From: Anaerolineae bacterium | GTDB lineage: Bacteria; Chloroflexota; Anaerolineae; Aggregatilineales; UBA2796 | NCBI GenBank assembly: GCA_019637615.1 | Contig: JAHBVJ010000007.1 | Span: 124,001-188,000, forward strand | Reading direction: 5' to 3' | Length of the DNA: 64,000 bases | Part shown: piece after piece, positions 17,911-26,945 of the stretch | Position numbering within the stretch: position 1 is the first letter of the stretch | Layout of the letters: every line of letters begins with the position of its first letter | Made by a program: the position numbers and the translations under genes | Notes under the pieces: model-generated | Database searches by the model: none | Told to the model about the DNA's origin: nothing | Seen by the model: only the letters and a program-made list of their open reading frames with translations

Positions 17911-18055
17911 CGGCGGGCCGCGCTATCGACGCGATACCGTGCCGTTTCGCCAATTCCCCGCCTAATTAACCCCACCAACATCGGGCGACTTGCACCAACA
18001 TCGGGTATGCTATCTAAATGCTGAATTATGTGGCCTTCCCCATCGAGGTCAGCCT

Positions 18056-18925
18056 ATGCATCAGCCAATAATGCTCAAACAACAGATCGGCGGCGCGATC
18101 CGTCTCTTTCGTCCTGAACTTCCCACGGCGGCGGGCGTCTGCGTCGTGATCGGGGAAATACTCGCGCTTGGCACGCTGCCACCTCTCCCTACGCTCGTGC
18201 TCGGTTTCCTATGCGTTTTCCTGCTGTCAGGTTCCGCCCTCATCACCAACGACTATTTCGATCTCGAAGTGGATAAGATCAACGCGCCACAGCGGCCCTT
18301 ACCTTCTGGCGCGGTCTCGCCGCGTACGGTCATGATCTTGGGCATCCTCACCGCGCTGATAGGGCTGCTGGCGGCTTTGAGCATCAGCCCATTGGCCTTC
18401 GTCTTCAGTCTGATCATCTGGGTAATGGGCTTCCTCTATAACTGGCGACTGAAAGCGGCAGGCATCTGGGGCAATCTGATCGTCAGTGCGTCCGTCGCCG
18501 CGACCTTTGTGCTCGGCGGCCTCGCGGTAGGCCAAGTCTGGCATCGCACCGTCTGGGTCTTCGGGCTGATCGTCTTTTTCTTCGATCTCGCGGAAGAAAT
18601 CGCGGGCGATGCGATGGACGCCGAAGGGGATCGTCAGCGCGCCTCGAAATCCATCGCCATCATGTATGGCAAACCGACGGCGCTGCGACTCTCCGGTCTC
18701 CTTTTTGGCCTCGTGATCGCGTTGACCTTGCTGCTGATCGCGTGGGGCGATGCCAGCCTACGCTACTGGCTGATTCTCCCGCTGATGGATGTGACGATCC
18801 TCTATTTCGTGGGCAAACTGCTCCGCAGCCAGACCTCCGCCGAAGGTCGCCAATCCATGCGAGGGCTGTACCTCAGCGCTTCCCTCGGCTTAGTAGCCTT
18901 TCTCATCAGCCTTTTCTTCGCTTAA
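18056..18925 (+). CDS. UbiA-family prenyltransferase, DGGGP-synthase-like
   Basis: This 289-residue membrane protein has about eight helices and the two Asp-rich motifs of UbiA enzymes: NDYFDLEVDKIN (about 65-76) and DLAEEIAGDAMDAEGDR (about 176-192). These bind Mg2+-diphosphate of an isoprenoid donor. The form 'TNDYFDxEVDKINxPxRPLPSG' is close to digeranylgeranylglyceryl phosphate synthase-like members, but UbiA proteins also attach prenyl chains to quinones, hemes and chlorins, so the acceptor is open. I chose the ATG at 18056 because GAGG lies seven bases upstream; a TTG at 17990 would add 22 residues inside repeat-like sequence. No other lipid or quinone gene is next to it. Confidence 0.87.
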   Translation: MHQPIMLKQQIGGAIRLFRPELPTAAGVCVVIGEILALGTLPPLPTLVLGFLCVFLLSGSALITNDYFDLEVDKINAPQRPLPSGAVSPRTVMILGILTALIGLLAALSISPLAFVFSLIIWVMGFLYNWRLKAAGIWGNLIVSASVAATFVLGGLAVGQVWHRTVWVFGLIVFFFDLAEEIAGDAMDAEGDRQRASKSIAIMYGKPTALRLSGLLFGLVIALTLLLIAWGDASLRYWLILPLMDVTILYFVGKLLRSQTSAEGRQSMRGLYLSASLGLVAFLISLFFA

Positions 18926-18983
18926 TACGGGTGCAGCGGCAAAATCATGGCGCAATCGGCACATAAATAGGCACGGAATTAGG

Positions 18984-19592
18984 ATGAGCACACCAATATC
19001 AGTAATCCTATCCGGCAAAATTGATAAGCACATTGCCTATCTTGCTCAACTCTCGAACCGCGACGCTGCTGATCTTATTGCAAGCATCTTGAACGGAGCA
19101 TTCAAAGAAGTGAATCGCCAATTGAATGTGCCTGATATTGTCGTAGAAGTGACCAACGCGCAGACAACACCGCAAGTAACGATTACGCTCCCAGAGGCGA
19201 CCCTTAATTATCTGAACAACTTGTTTCAACCCAACAGTCAACGCATCGCCCCTGAATTAATCACGATATTCCTTCCGCAAGAAAAGGATATTCCGAACCT
19301 CTTAAGTGGCACTATCCTTAGCAACCTTACCCAATTCAGTAGCCAGCTTCGAGCGGAACGACGCGTATCGAAACTGTCGGATTCTGATTTGTTAGCGCTT
19401 ATTGCTGCTAAGGGACAATTGGCAGTAGACGATCCGGTGGAACGATATCAAATAGCTTTATTATGGGGCGTTAATCTATCTCAAGTGCAAGCTATGTTGC
19501 GCGACTGGAATGAAAACATGAACCGACATAACGCCGCGAAGGCTGAAGCTTTTCGTCGTGGCCTTATCAAATTTTCTGACTTCTTCCTCTAA
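18984..19592 (+). CDS. Hypothetical protein, AT-richer than neighbours
   Basis: This 202-residue soluble protein begins MSTPISVILSGKIDKHIAYL and has several amphipathic helices, a region of beta pattern near residues 45-75, and a C-terminal helical part that ends GLIKFSDFFL. I do not recognise a family; no cysteine cluster, nucleotide-binding loop or membrane segment is visible. Its base composition looks lower in GC than the flanking genes, which together with the repeat islands on both sides suggests acquired DNA. It is 58 bp after the UbiA gene on the same strand. A weak AGG lies near the ATG. Confidence 0.65.
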   Translation: MSTPISVILSGKIDKHIAYLAQLSNRDAADLIASILNGAFKEVNRQLNVPDIVVEVTNAQTTPQVTITLPEATLNYLNNLFQPNSQRIAPELITIFLPQEKDIPNLLSGTILSNLTQFSSQLRAERRVSKLSDSDLLALIAAKGQLAVDDPVERYQIALLWGVNLSQVQAMLRDWNENMNRHNAAKAEAFRRGLIKFSDFFL

Positions 19593-19731
19593 CCCAATCC
19601 GACCAAAATTCCAGACGATCTGATACGGAGTCCTGATCATGACTTACGCGTCTCTCCTCAAAGCCCCTCGCCTGCGGGAGAGGGGGTGGGGTGAGGGCAA
19701 GTATCAGCTATCAATCTCGCGGATTCTGTCT

Positions 19732-19785
19732 GAGTCCCATTCGGGACTTCGTTCTCTAAGCCTGACGTTTCAACGTCGGGCGGCA
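19732..19785 (+). repeat. GAGTCCC two-hairpin repeat, full copy A
   Basis: This 54-nt element starts GAGTCCCATTCGGGACTTCG, where AGTCCC pairs with GGGACT. It ends CCTGACGTTTCAACGTCGGG plus CGGCA, where GACGTT pairs with AACGTC. The reverse complement at 37404-37457 is identical at all 54 positions. Confidence 0.95.
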
Positions 19786-20402
19786 CTATCGCCCCGCCTC
19801 CGCCACCCGTGCCGTCACCGTCATCACCCTGATCTCAGCCCCTCTGATTTATCGGCGGGCTAACTTATCCAAACCTGAATGGCGCGGCCTTGCGATTGCG
19901 CCAAAGTTTGAATATTCGAACAAATAATTCACAATATCCAGACAATAAGTTCTTGACTTTGCGCTCAATCTATGAGATACTAATCCTCCACACATCAATA
20001 CTGGATGTGGAATTTCCTTCTTTCGCTGCTCACCTGACTTAACTTATTCGCTCGCTCATCCGTCCGTTCGCTCACATAACCATGATCGTCACGTAGGAAT
20101 TACCGACCATGCTGTATCAGTCTCCAACACAACCCGATCCCGTTTGTGCAATGGATAATTGCGTTGAGACTTTTCGCGCCCTGTTATTCACCCTGTTATC
20201 GCCCTGATCTTTTCGGTTCAGGATGGCTTATTGAGCAGAGATTTTTTAAGTGCCTGAAATAACCCTGATAAACAGGGTGAACAGGGCTTCTATCATCCTA
20301 CCAGACGAGGCATAAATCGATGGTCACCACTACTAGCCACGCCCTATCACCATCCGCAAGGTCTGCCCATGCCGCGCGTCTACTTGGCATTTCATTGCTG
20401 CC

Positions 20403-20535
20403 TTTACTAAGGACTAAGCACTCAGCACTAAGGACTTCTCCGCTGTCTTTACTTAGCACTCAGCACCTAGCACTTAGCACTATCTTCAATGATCCCGTTC
20501 CGAGCAGCCAACGGGATCATAAGCGGGATCATTCG
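20403..20535 (+). repeat. TAGCACTCAGCAC and GATCCCGTT repeat copies
   Basis: Two adjacent stretches (20403-20438 and 20448-20482) are built of AGCACTCAGCACTAAGGACT-like words. Related words occur in reverse orientation at 34542-34575 and 48488-48522. Next to them, TGATCCCGTT..AACGGGATCAT..GCGGGATCATTCG (20489-20535) has a related inverted copy at 34148-34196. Confidence 0.75.
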
Positions 20536-20538
20536 CCC

Positions 20539-21408
20539 CTAGATGAAGATTGCCGTCTTCTTGTCGTACACCAGCACGCGATGCTCGGTGTGCCACTTCA
20601 CCGCGTGGGACAGCACCGTCCGTTCAAGGTCGCGCCCCTTGTCGATCAGGTCTTGCAAGCTGTCACGGTGCGACACGCGCAGCACATCCTGCTCGATGAT
20701 CGGCCCCGCGTCCAGCACTTCGGTCACGTAATGGCTCGTCGCGCCGATCAGCTTGACGCCCCGTGCGAAGGCTTGATGATACGGTTTCGCGCCGATGAAC
20801 GCGGGCAGGAACGAGTGATGTACGTTGATCACCTTGCCCGGATAGTGCGCCACGAAGTCGCCCGACAGCACCTGCATGTACCGCGCCAGCACGATCAAAT
20901 CGACGTTGTGCTGCTCCAGCAGGTCAATCTGCTGCCGTTCGGCCTCAACCTTCGTGTCCGCCGTCACGGGGATCACGTGGAACGGGATGCCATAGAATTC
21001 GACCAGCGGTCTCACATCGGGGTGGTTGCTGATGACCAGCGGGATGTCGCAGTTGAATTCGCCGCTGCGGTAGCGGTACAGGACATCTACGAGGCAGTGA
21101 TCATACTTGGAGACGAAGATCGCCATTTTGGTCTTGACCGTGCTGTATTCCAACCGCCAGCGCATCTGGAACTGCTCTGCGATCGGGGCGAACGCCGCCC
21201 GCAACTGCGCCTCATCCAGCGCGAACCCGTCCAAGTCCCATTCGACGCGCATCAAGAACAGCTTGAGTTCGGCGTCTTGATGTTGGTCGGCGTGCAAGAT
21301 GTTAGCGTTGTAGCTGTACAGGAAATTCGCGATTGCCGCCACCAAGCCTTTGCGATCCGGGCAATCGATCAGGAGGATGCCAGTGTTACGTGCTGCGTTC
21401 GTCGCCAT
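20539..21408 (-). CDS. purU: Formyltetrahydrofolate deformylase
   Basis: PurU hydrolyses 10-formyl-THF to formate and THF, feeding formate to purine synthesis and keeping the one-carbon pool in balance. The 289-residue protein has an N-terminal ACT domain (about 10-85; ILLIDCPDRKGLVAAIANFL) and a C-terminal formyltransferase domain (about 95-285). The latter has the catalytic pattern KVINVHHSFLPAFIGAKPYH and, after it, GATSHYVTEVLDAGPIIEQD with the active Asp. Length and layout are as in the family. AAAGGGA lies upstream of the ATG. It is a single gene on the minus strand, converging on the repeat island. Confidence 0.96.
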   Translation of the reverse strand: MATNAARNTGILLIDCPDRKGLVAAIANFLYSYNANILHADQHQDAELKLFLMRVEWDLDGFALDEAQLRAAFAPIAEQFQMRWRLEYSTVKTKMAIFVSKYDHCLVDVLYRYRSGEFNCDIPLVISNHPDVRPLVEFYGIPFHVIPVTADTKVEAERQQIDLLEQHNVDLIVLARYMQVLSGDFVAHYPGKVINVHHSFLPAFIGAKPYHQAFARGVKLIGATSHYVTEVLDAGPIIEQDVLRVSHRDSLQDLIDKGRDLERTVLSHAVKWHTEHRVLVYDKKTAIFI

Positions 21409-21557
21409 GTTGTCCCTTTACCTTGTGTGAGTGGCAGCAATTATAGGCGTTCTCAGGTCGCATATCCAGCGGCCTAATCAGTTGCACAGATCCTCTCGCA
21501 AGCTGTTGTGCTATACTGAAGGTAGTGATAATTCTCTCGATGGAATTTGCATAACTT

Positions 21558-22445
21558 ATGACTACTCCGACTGGAAATGGCAATACAGACATTTTGGAGG
21601 TACTCAAACGCCTGAATGGCAATACCGAGCGCCTTGAGATTGCCCTAGAGCAAACCATACAAGCCCTTAAGAAACGTGGCTTCCAGCTCTCCACCGATCT
21701 GGGTTCAACCGTGCGTGGCTTGCAGCAAGACATCACCGTGGTACAGAAATCCGCTCAGAACATGACGGTCAAGCAGCAGCAGATGCAAGAGCTGATCCGC
21801 ATTCTGGGCTTGGTGAACTCCTCGCTGGATATGGAGCAGGTCTTGCAAGACGTGATGGATACCGTGATCTCGCTGACGGGTGCCGAACGCGCCTATCTGT
21901 TGATGGGCAACGAAGGCAGCGATCAGCTCACCATCCGTCAAGCGCGCAACTGGGATCAAGAAACCCTATCCGGCAACGAGGTCATCTTCAGCCGCAGCAT
22001 CATTAACCGCGCGCTGCAACAAAAGATGCCCATCCTCACCACCAACGCGCAAGACGATGTCGGCACGGAAAGCGTACTCAGCCATTCTCTGCGTTCCATC
22101 GTCTGTGTGCCATTGGTGCTGCGCGATAAGATCATCGGCGTGTTGTATGCCGATAATCGGCTTGGTCAGGGCGTGTTCAACAACGACAGCATCCCGCTGC
22201 TGCAAGCCTTCGCCTATCAGGCCGCCATCGCCATCGAAAATGCCCGCGTCTTCCAGCAGGTCAAAGCCGACCTCGATCAAGCGCAGAAAGAACTGCAAAG
22301 TTTGCGCATCCAGATCGACCAGAAGAAGATGCAGGAGCAGATCGGAGAAATCACGGAGACGGAATACTTCCAGAATCTGCAATCGATGGTCGCCAGCATC
22401 CGCAATCGCCCGCGCCGCTCACAGACCGGCAACACGTCGTCATAG
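21558..22445 (+). CDS. GAF-domain protein with flanking coiled coils
   Basis: This 295-residue soluble protein starts with a helical region (residues 1-75) that resembles a dimerising coiled coil. A GAF domain follows (about 85-230), with MEQVLQDVMDTVISLTGAERAYLLM, VIFSRSIINRALQQKMPILTTNA and SIVCVPLVLRDKIIGVLYADNR. A charged C-terminal coiled coil (about 232-280) ends it. GAF domains bind small ligands or mediate dimerisation. No kinase, cyclase or DNA-binding output is attached, so it may signal by contact or be a scaffold. It is followed 18 bp later by a Nudix gene; co-transcription is likely. Start ATG at 21558 without a strong ribosome binding site. Confidence 0.85.
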   Translation: MTTPTGNGNTDILEVLKRLNGNTERLEIALEQTIQALKKRGFQLSTDLGSTVRGLQQDITVVQKSAQNMTVKQQQMQELIRILGLVNSSLDMEQVLQDVMDTVISLTGAERAYLLMGNEGSDQLTIRQARNWDQETLSGNEVIFSRSIINRALQQKMPILTTNAQDDVGTESVLSHSLRSIVCVPLVLRDKIIGVLYADNRLGQGVFNNDSIPLLQAFAYQAAIAIENARVFQQVKADLDQAQKELQSLRIQIDQKKMQEQIGEITETEYFQNLQSMVASIRNRPRRSQTGNTSS

Positions 22446-22463
22446 CGCGGTAAAAGCACCATC

Positions 22464-22940
22464 ATGGGCATGGCACGCGCCCGCAACGGCGATGAACTGG
22501 TGGAATTCCACCCCATGCTGGAACTGCCTGTGCCAGCGGGGCGCTTCTCCGTCCCGCTGACCTTTGCCTGTGTGGTTGTGAAGCATCAAGACGCCGTCCT
22601 CTACGTCTACAACGTCTTCCACAACGAGTGGCAGCTCCCGGCAGGCAATCTCGAAGCGGGCGAAACCCCGCAGCAAGCTGCCGTGCGGGAACTCTTCGAG
22701 GAATCGGGACAAGTCGCGCCGTCGCTTACCTACGCAGGCGTGGTGCTGCTGCATCTCGCAAGGTCGAATCAATTTGAGCTTGGCGCTCTCTACACGGGCA
22801 CGCTGGAGACGCTCCAACCTTTCGCCGCCAACACCGAAACCGACCGCCTGATGTTCTGGACGCCCGCGCAGCCCATCAGTGAGTACATTAACGAGATCGG
22901 CATCAAACTTGCAGAACTCGTCGCCACGCCGCCGCCGTGA
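22464..22940 (+). CDS. Nudix hydrolase
   Basis: The 158-residue protein has a complete Nudix box: GNLEAGETPQQAAVREL followed by FEESGQV, matching GX5EX7REUXEEXGU. Nudix enzymes cleave nucleoside diphosphates linked to another group, with metal held by the box glutamates. The start of the fold (FACVVVKHQDAVLYVYN) and the following strand (GVVLLHLARSN) fit. The substrate cannot be told; candidates are ADP-ribose, oxidised nucleotides or nucleotide sugars. It lies directly after the GAF gene on the same strand and before a nucleotide-sugar gene. Confidence 0.9.
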   Translation: MGMARARNGDELVEFHPMLELPVPAGRFSVPLTFACVVVKHQDAVLYVYNVFHNEWQLPAGNLEAGETPQQAAVRELFEESGQVAPSLTYAGVVLLHLARSNQFELGALYTGTLETLQPFAANTETDRLMFWTPAQPISEYINEIGIKLAELVATPPP

Positions 22941-23005
22941 TAGGCAAAAGCGTTATGAAATTGTAAGGCCGACAAGAGTACACTTTAGCCGTGTAAAGTA
23001 AAACG

Positions 23006-23026
23006 CTAACCCGTAGGTTAGGGGGA
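23006..23026 (+). promoter_or_regulatory. Hairpin overlapping the ribosome binding site of rfbF
   Basis: CTAACC-CGTA-GGTTAG (23006-23021) is a perfect 6-bp stem that abuts the strong AGGGGGA site used by the TTG start at 23033. Folding could limit translation, but the stem is short. Confidence 0.35.
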
Positions 23027-23032
23027 CTCATC

Positions 23033-23893
23033 TTGGCATCAGTGAACGGGAATCATAATCGGTATGCGCCAGAAAATATGAAGGTCGTGATTCTGGCGGG
23101 TGGCTTTGGTACACGCTTTGCGGAAGAGACCGATGTCCGCCCCAAGCCGATGATCGAAATCGGCAATCGACCGATCTTGTGGCACATCATGATGCACTAC
23201 GCGAATTATGGCTTCAAAAAGTTCGTGATCTGCTTGGGCTATAAAGGCAACGTCATCAAGAAGTACTTCGCGGAATATGGCGCGCTTCAGGGCGATCTCG
23301 TTGTCAATATGCGCACGGGTCAGGTCTTGCAGCAGAACGAGCAGATGCTGGATTGGACGGTCGAACTGGTCGATACTGGCCCCAGCACCGAGACGGCGGG
23401 TCGTCTGCGCCGCGTTGGGGATCGCTTGGGCAACAAGCCGTTCCTGTTGACCTATGGCGATGGCGTCTCCAACGTTGACCTCAATAAGCTGATCAGTTTC
23501 CATCGCGAAACCAAAGGGCTTGTCACGCTCACCGCTGTGCATCCGCCCGCGCGTTTCGGGCACCTCCAGTTCGACGGCACCAAGGTCGTCACCTTCCGCG
23601 AAAAATCTCAGATCGATGAAGGCCGCATCAACGGCGGCTTCTTCGTGATGGAGCCGGAATTCCTCGACTACATCGAGAGTGATGACCAGAAGCTGGAACA
23701 GGAACCGCTGGAACGCGTCGCTGTCGAAGGCAAATTGAATGCCTATATGCACGATGACTTCTGGCAGTGCATGGACGCCCTACGCGACAAGCTGATGCTG
23801 GAAAAACTGTGGGACAGCGGCAACGCCCCGTGGCGCACATGGGAACACGACGATACCCGCAACGCCGCCAAAAGCCCGCTTTTCAACCGCTAA
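23033..23893 (+). CDS. rfbF: Glucose-1-phosphate cytidylyltransferase (RfbF-like)
   Basis: The enzyme joins CTP and glucose 1-phosphate to CDP-glucose, the entry to CDP-linked deoxysugars. The 286-residue protein has the nucleotidyltransferase signature VVILAGGFGTRFAEETDVRP and KPMIEIGNRPILWHIM. Further family blocks are LTYGDGVSNVDLNKLISFH, VHPPARFGHLQFDG and INGGFFVMEPEFLDY. The TTG at 23033 has a strong AGGGGGA site six bases upstream, so I prefer it to the ATG at 23078, which has none; the family normally begins near that ATG, so there are about 15 extra N-terminal residues. Sugar-modifying genes lie nearby (24-29 kb), but no 4,6-dehydratase. Confidence 0.9.
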   Translation: MASVNGNHNRYAPENMKVVILAGGFGTRFAEETDVRPKPMIEIGNRPILWHIMMHYANYGFKKFVICLGYKGNVIKKYFAEYGALQGDLVVNMRTGQVLQQNEQMLDWTVELVDTGPSTETAGRLRRVGDRLGNKPFLLTYGDGVSNVDLNKLISFHRETKGLVTLTAVHPPARFGHLQFDGTKVVTFREKSQIDEGRINGGFFVMEPEFLDYIESDDQKLEQEPLERVAVEGKLNAYMHDDFWQCMDALRDKLMLEKLWDSGNAPWRTWEHDDTRNAAKSPLFNR

Positions 23894-23988
23894 TCACAAC
23901 CGCTTAATCACGCTGGCTCCACTTCGACGGAAGCGGAGCCTAACTCCTTCTACATCACGAGTAGATCGCAGCCCTAACCAAATAAAAA

Positions 23989-24020
23989 CAGCCGCCTCGT
24001 CATTATTGACGAGGCGGCTG
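23989..24020 (-). terminator. Strong terminator of the SDR epimerase gene
   Basis: A perfect 14-bp stem (CAGCCGCCTCGTCA with TGACGAGGCGGCTG) and a 4-nt loop TTAT lie 31 bp past the minus-strand epimerase. On the minus strand the stem is followed by TTTTTATT. It also lies between converging genes and may stop rfbF transcription. Confidence 0.93.
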
Positions 24021-24051
24021 CATGATGGTTGCTGTAGCTGTGGTTAGCGTG

Positions 24052-25095
24052 CTACGCGATTGGTTTGACTTGATGCGACCAGCGCAGATTCGTGTCAAGC
24101 TGGTGCGTGTTCAACAGCTCCTGAATCTGGTCGATGCGCTTAAACTTGCTGCCCTCGAAGTCTTCGAGCTTGAGGTTGACAGCCTTGTAGGCGGCATAGC
24201 ATTCCTCGACGCCCTTACGCGCCGTCCAGATGGGTTGGAAACCGGGAACGGCCTTCTCAACTTTGCTGAAGTCTACGCGGTAGGAGCGCTTGTCGGGGCC
24301 AGCGTCGGTGGCGTAGTCAACCACAGAGCCGGAGACGATTTCCTGCACCAAGTTGCCGATGTCGCGAATCTGGTAGTTCTCGGAATTGCGCCCGATGTTG
24401 AACACCTGATTGTGGATGACTTCCCGTGGAGCCTTGAGCATGGCGACGAAAGCACGCGAAATGTCCTCGATGTGAATGATTGGACGCCACGGCGAGCCGT
24501 CACTCTTGATCAGAACGCGACCAGTGGTGTAGGCATAGGCGGTCAGGTTGTTCAGCACCAAGTCGAAGCGGTGACGCGGCGAAACACCGTAGGCCGTCGC
24601 GTTACGCAGGAAGGTCGGGCTGAAGTTGTCATCCGCCAATGGCTTGACATCGCGCTCCGTCCACACCTTGGACGTACCATAGGGCGTCACGGGGTGCAGG
24701 TCGGACTCTTCAGTCATCACTGTGTCGCCCGCCGCGCCGTAATTGCTGCACGACGACGAGAATATGTAGCGCTCGACTTTCGCCTTCTTCGCCGTCTCTG
24801 CCAGATGCACCGAACCACGATGGTTGATGTCATAGGTGAGGTCGGGATTGAGGTTGCCGAGAGGATCGTTCGACAGGGCTGCCAGATGCAGCACCGCGTC
24901 GAAGCCATCCAGATCTTCAGCAGTTACATCGCGCACGTCTTTCTGGACTTCGGGAATGCTAACAATACTGCCAGTAAAGGTTGAATTACGGTAGAAATCA
25001 CTGTCCAACCCTACGACATCATAGCCTTCTTTGAGCAGCATGGGGACAAGAATAACACCAATATAACCCTTATGACCTGTGACGAGAACACGCAT
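24052..25095 (-). CDS. NAD-dependent epimerase/dehydratase (extended SDR)
   Basis: This 347-residue protein is an extended short-chain dehydrogenase acting on a nucleotide sugar. It has the Rossmann motif VTGHKGYIG, the DVRD cofactor segment, the serine region [10 protein letters not shown] and the catalytic pair in YGTSK. The substrate region includes [18 protein letters not shown]-glucose 4-epimerases, dehydratases and reductases share this layout, so the exact step is not clear; the close RfbF and RfbC-type genes suggest a CDP- or dTDP-sugar. AAGGAG lies eight bases before the ATG. It is transcribed towards rfbF and ends at a strong terminator. Confidence 0.88.
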   Translation of the reverse strand: MRVLVTGHKGYIGVILVPMLLKEGYDVVGLDSDFYRNSTFTGSIVSIPEVQKDVRDVTAEDLDGFDAVLHLAALSNDPLGNLNPDLTYDINHRGSVHLAETAKKAKVERYIFSSSCSNYGAAGDTVMTEESDLHPVTPYGTSKVWTERDVKPLADDNFSPTFLRNATAYGVSPRHRFDLVLNNLTAYAYTTGRVLIKSDGSPWRPIIHIEDISRAFVAMLKAPREVIHNQVFNIGRNSENYQIRDIGNLVQEIVSGSVVDYATDAGPDKRSYRVDFSKVEKAVPGFQPIWTARKGVEECYAAYKAVNLKLEDFEGSKFKRIDQIQELLNTHQLDTNLRWSHQVKPIA

Positions 25096-25404
25096 GAACG
25101 AGACTCCTTAGTGAGCACATGATTAGGCCAGCGAAAATTCAGATTTACGGCGCAGATGGAGCGATGCTCGATGAGGGACAGGGTAACGAGTTCAAACTAA
25201 AAAATTCAACAATATTGTGTTGAAATATTGTTGGCTTTCAAAGTCTAACTCAGGCTCGTGTCTCTTTTCGGAGGGCACTTCGCATTCATTGCGAACCGCA
25301 TGATGCAGAGATAGCAACCCATGATCTCTGCATCAATTACTCTACACCTGTTACTATCTTTACACACTTTAGACTCCTAACAAGAGTCTATGAATTTCGC
25401 GTGG
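25096..25404. promoter_or_regulatory. Intergenic region with two inverted repeats
   Basis: The gap upstream of the SDR epimerase and downstream of lhgO (both minus strand) carries CAACAATATT-7 nt-AATATTGTTG (25207-25233) and GATGCAGAGAT-11 nt-ATCTCTGCATC (25302-25334), both perfect. The second may end lhgO transcription, though it has no U-run; the first is AT-rich and operator-like. No gene is seen. Confidence 0.5.
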
Positions 25405-26661
25405 CTAGACAGTTGCAGGTTGTTGCAATTCAAAGTCCTGCTGCGCTTCGTTGACGATGCTGTCCGCGATGACTAACGAGGCAGTTGCGGCGGGCGACGG
25501 CGCATTCTGGACATGGACGATATTCTTGCTATGCCGGATCAAGAAGTCATCGACCATTTTGCCATCGCGGGCGAGCGCTTGGGCACGCACACCGCTTGGC
25601 CCCGGTAACAAGTCGTCAGCGGTGATCTCCGGCATATAGCGCTGCAATTCCTTGGCGTAGGCGGCTTTGACGTAATCGCGGTACATCTCCATCGCGCCCA
25701 TCTGCCAGTGCTTCATCGCCAGTTTCCAGAAGCCCGGGTACGTCAGCACTTCACCCAGTTCGCGCCAGTTGATGTCACGCCGTCCATAGCCTTCACGCGC
25801 AAAGGCCAGCACTGCGTTCGGGCCTGCCTTCACTTCGCCGCTGATCAACCGCGTGAAGTGGACACCGAGGAACGGGAAGCGCGGGTCAGGTACGGGGTAA
25901 ATCATGCCTTTGACCATCTGGCGCTTTTCCGGCTTGAGCAGGTAGTAATCGCCCCGGAAGGGGATGATCTGCACGTTGTTGTCCGGCGTCGTCATGCTCG
26001 CCAGTAAGTCGGAATGCAAGCCGCCGCAGGTGACCAGATACTTGGTCGTGATTTCACCCTGCCAGAATGGTTCAAACGAACCCGCCAATTGCAGCGTTAC
26101 TGGCGTCCCCGGCTTGATCGACTCGACACGGCACTCCAGCGCGATCTCGCCGCCAGCGTCCTTGATGTCCTTGACATAGGCCGCCGCCACCTGTTTGTAA
26201 TCGACTACGCCCGTGTTAGGCGACCAGATCGCCTTGATGCCCGCCGCGTATGGCTCGATCTCTTTGATGCGCTCCGGCCCGACGACTTCTAAGCCTTGTA
26301 CACCGTTCGCGAGGCCGCGCTTATACAGGTTATCAAGGCGCGGCAGTTCGCTCTCGTCCAGCGCTACGATCAGCTTGCCATACAGTTCGTACTTGATGCC
26401 CTTTTCTTGGCAGTACTGCTTCATGCGGGCGCTGCCTTCGACACAGGTTTTAGCCTTCAGCGATCCCGGCGCGTAGTAAATGCCGCTGTGGATTACGCCG
26501 CTGTTGTGTCCCGTTTGGTGGGCAGCGATGTGCTGCTCTTTTTCTACCACCAGCAGCCGCAAACGGGGATAACGGATCAAGAATTCGCGTGCTGTGGCAA
26601 GACCCACAATGCCCGCGCCAACGATGACCAGATCATATTGAGTATTTGCGGGACGAGTCAT
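25405..26661 (-). CDS. lhgO: L-2-hydroxyglutarate oxidase
   Basis: The enzyme oxidises L-2-hydroxyglutarate to 2-oxoglutarate using FAD, repairing or recycling a side product of metabolism and passing electrons to quinone or oxygen. The 418-residue protein starts with the FAD-binding motif LVIVGAGIVGLATARE. It continues with the family block HQTGHNSGVIHSGIYYAPGS, in which the His is conserved, then GLHSDLLA, FRGDYYLL and the C-terminal GPSGVRAQALARDGKMVDDF. Length is as in the family. GGAG precedes the ATG. It is a single gene; the neighbours are sugar genes and offer no metabolic link. Confidence 0.93.
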   Translation of the reverse strand: MTRPANTQYDLVIVGAGIVGLATAREFLIRYPRLRLLVVEKEQHIAAHQTGHNSGVIHSGIYYAPGSLKAKTCVEGSARMKQYCQEKGIKYELYGKLIVALDESELPRLDNLYKRGLANGVQGLEVVGPERIKEIEPYAAGIKAIWSPNTGVVDYKQVAAAYVKDIKDAGGEIALECRVESIKPGTPVTLQLAGSFEPFWQGEITTKYLVTCGGLHSDLLASMTTPDNNVQIIPFRGDYYLLKPEKRQMVKGMIYPVPDPRFPFLGVHFTRLISGEVKAGPNAVLAFAREGYGRRDINWRELGEVLTYPGFWKLAMKHWQMGAMEMYRDYVKAAYAKELQRYMPEITADDLLPGPSGVRAQALARDGKMVDDFLIRHSKNIVHVQNAPSPAATASLVIADSIVNEAQQDFELQQPATV

Positions 26662-26945
26662 ATATGTATGCTCCGAACAATGGAATCACAATTATCCTAC
26701 ATTATAGTTCAGCATAGAGAGCATTCCCTTGCAGACCACTAACACGAATCTTTTACGCGGTTGTTTGACGCACCACATTGAATGTGCAAGTAGAATGTAA
26801 GGCAACGGCGATATAGTAACCATCGTTAATGCTATCTTTAGGTTGATGTCAGTCTGCGACATCATGCATTGCTCACGCGACCCGTGAACAATAGATCATT
26901 ATGCCCTACGATTGACCCAGTAAACTCTCTCGGAGTAATAACACA

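Larger units (their letters stand above)
19593..20538. other. Repeat island of about 950 bp, no gene seen
   Basis: This gap lacks a credible gene and is a mosaic of repeats: a CCCCTCGCCTGCGGGAG inverted repeat (19664-19700), a full GAGTCCC two-hairpin copy (19732-19785), CCCTGTT-type inverted copies (20177-20285), AAGCACTCAGCACTAAGGAC-type copies (20403-20482) and a GATCCCGTT repeat (20489-20535). A promoter-like pair, TTGACT (19953) and GATACT (19976) with 17-bp spacing, points rightward into it. Confidence 0.6.

Noticed and set aside
19639..19863. A short plus-strand frame in the repeat island
   Set aside because: It crosses the GAGTCCC and CCCCTCGCC repeats, is 74 codons long, and has no domain or conserved pattern.
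24022..24984. A 320-codon plus-strand frame opposite the SDR epimerase
   Set aside because: The minus-strand gene has a Rossmann motif, catalytic residues and a strong ribosome binding site and terminator; the plus frame has none.
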